The notes under the pieces are model-generated. The model had not been told where the DNA came from. It made no database searches and worked only from the letters and a program-made list of their open reading frames with translations. A DNA stretch of 31,900 nt from a virus. The first letter of the stretch is position 1, and each line of letters begins with the position of its first letter. Made by a program: the position numbers and the translations under genes. The stretch spans positions 1 to 31,900 of the IMG/VR virus record IMGVR_UViG_3300027600_000247; one strand, 5' to 3'. This document shows, piece by piece, positions 30,849 to 31,900 of the stretch.

Positions 30849-31900
30849 ATGGCATGTATTGTTAATTTTACGGATCTATCTTCGTTAGCGTCTTTGTCCT
30901 CATCGGCCCAGATGTTGATTTATCGTGATAATGGCCAGCCAGGGGCAGATGGATTTGGTCGAGTTACATTGTTGAATTTAAATAATAGTCTGCCTCTATT
31001 TTCGTTAGTTAGTTCTAATTCTAGCTTTTGGGCCGGCGGGTCGCAGGCATTTGTTACGACGTATGACGAACTCATAGCAGCTAAAAACAACTCATCAATT
31101 CAGACTATAATTCTAGGCAAAGATATTTCCTTTAGCGCGCCGGGCAATCTTTCAATTCCAGCGCGATGTTCTATCATTTTTAATGGATATAAGTTCATCA
31201 GAACAGGTTTAACTATTTTGTTTATCGAGGGCGAGGTGGTAGCCCCTCGGGTGCAAATATTTAGCAACTGGCCGGCTAGTACTATAAAAGGCACAATGAG
31301 AAATAGTGAAATATTTCCGGAGTGGTGGGGTCTACAGGGGTCTACAGTGCACGACGGTAGACATGATATTGCAATAAATTGCGCTATTCGTACATCAGAT
31401 CCGTCCTTTAGTATCGGCAGAACTATCAGCTTTGCTGCTGGTATTTATTATGTCGGAAGGCCGCTAGATGCTACAGAATTAGCAATTCGATTTAAGGGTG
31501 CTGGTTCTAATGCTACTAAAATAATCGCATCCAAATTATGGACATCTGATACTTGGCAACCAACGACCCGATTCAGATTTTGGAGTAATTTCATGAAATA
31601 CAGCGGGACTACCAACTTTACTGCTGCATGTTCTGTCCCTGGTGGCACTAAATTAATTACCCCAACCGGTGGCTCATTTGAATTTTTAAGCGGCGGCCAG
31701 GCACGCATAACAAATTCGCCACTGTATAACGGCACCCATACAGTTAGCGGTACAACAGCAGCAGTGGCATTAACATCAATAGTTCTTTCTGGGACTACAT
31801 TTGTAGGTACAACTACAGGATTCGCCACACCAATCACATTAGATACTGAAATGGAAACAGCCAGCTGTGCTTCTTCTCTATTTTGGATTGGGGGTGGAAA
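30849..31900 (+). CDS. Tailspike/tail fibre with a pectate-lyase-like beta-helix start (cut by window edge)
   Basis: An open frame from ATG 30849 runs to the window end without a stop, so about 350 residues are visible. The N-terminus MACIVNFTDLSSLASLSSSAQML, with RDNGQPGADGFGRVTLLNL, is a short anchor-like domain. Then YDELIAAKNNSSIQTIILGKD and a hydrophobic run precede IFPEWWG (about 155-161), the PEWWG-type signature that often opens the right-handed beta-helix of phage tailspikes. AINCAIRTSD and FAAGIYYVGRPL follow, as in those proteins. It is probably a host polysaccharide-binding or -degrading spike. The catalytic part lies beyond the window. It is somewhat richer in G and C than the giant gene before it. 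Confidence 0.7.
   Translation, partial: MACIVNFTDLSSLASLSSSAQMLIYRDNGQPGADGFGRVTLLNLNNSLPLFSLVSSNSSFWAGGSQAFVTTYDELIAAKNNSSIQTIILGKDISFSAPGNLSIPARCSIIFNGYKFIRTGLTILFIEGEVVAPRVQIFSNWPASTIKGTMRNSEIFPEWWGLQGSTVHDGRHDIAINCAIRTSDPSFSIGRTISFAAGIYYVGRPLDATELAIRFKGAGSNATKIIASKLWTSDTWQPTTRFRFWSNFMKYSGTTNFTAACSVPGGTKLITPTGGSFEFLSGGQARITNSPLYNGTHTVSGTTAAVALTSIVLSGTTFVGTTTGFATPITLDTEMETASCASSLFWIGGG

Noticed and set aside
31448-31837. Minus-strand open frame of 129 codons inside the tailspike
   Set aside because: It is antisense to the open tailspike frame carrying the PEWWG signature. Composition looks like a mirror of Gly/Thr-rich coding.
1-31900. tRNA genes, CRISPR arrays, insertion sequences or attachment sites
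   Set aside because: All gaps between genes are under about 90 bp and I see no tRNA-like cloverleaf, no regularly spaced repeats and no transposase. Only the homing endonuclease looks mobile.

Overview
This window is part of the genome of a T4-like, contractile-tailed dsDNA phage. It is AT-rich. The diagnostic genes are a T4 gp61-type primase, a T4 gp17-type terminase large subunit, a tail sheath, a tail tube, a gp31/GroES-like co-chaperonin, a probable clamp-loader small subunit (gp62-like), a T4 endonuclease V-like repair enzyme, an RNase H-type 5'-3' exonuclease and a gp1-like dNMP kinase. Host identity cannot be read from the sequence. Shine-Dalgarno sites are scarce, and the giant PKD/LamG/propeller tail proteins recall marine phages, but that is an impression rather than proof.

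Layout. 1-870 (minus): the start of a probable baseplate/tail protein, cut by the window edge, and a small gene ahead of it. 896-1930 (plus): primase. 1927-2772 (minus): an acidic protein, possibly virion or prohead. 2825-7390 (plus): a tight, mostly overlapping operon of nucleic-acid and assembly genes (queC, glycosyltransferase, class II amidotransferase, endonuclease V-like, DUF366-like, gp62-like, gp31-like, two unknowns), closed by a strong hairpin terminator. 7442-8179 (minus): a very acidic scaffold-like protein. 8266-15784 (plus): terminase, a tail-tube paralogue, sheath, a homing-endonuclease insertion, a small unknown and the tail tube. 15798-19435 (minus): an early-looking cluster reading dNMP kinase, unknown, 5'-3' exonuclease and five small unknowns. 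19483-31900 (plus): a PKD-like protein, a 1090-aa LamG/propeller protein, a 2490-aa protein with a C-terminal propeller, and the start of a beta-helix tailspike.

Two themes stand out. First, the queC operon holds an unfused QueC, a stand-alone glutamine amidotransferase and a DUF366-like protein. This resembles the 7-deazaguanine DNA-modification systems known from other phages (including GAT-QueC fusions), but here the parts are split and flank a glycosyltransferase. The transglycosylase and the rest of the preQ0 pathway are not in this window. Second, many genes have a promoter-like hexamer ending only 5-14 nt before the ATG and no Shine-Dalgarno: TAAATA or TAAGTA ahead of structural genes, and TTGCAA-N17-TATAAT or TATATT ahead of the two early clusters. 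If these are promoters, many transcripts would be leaderless or nearly so.
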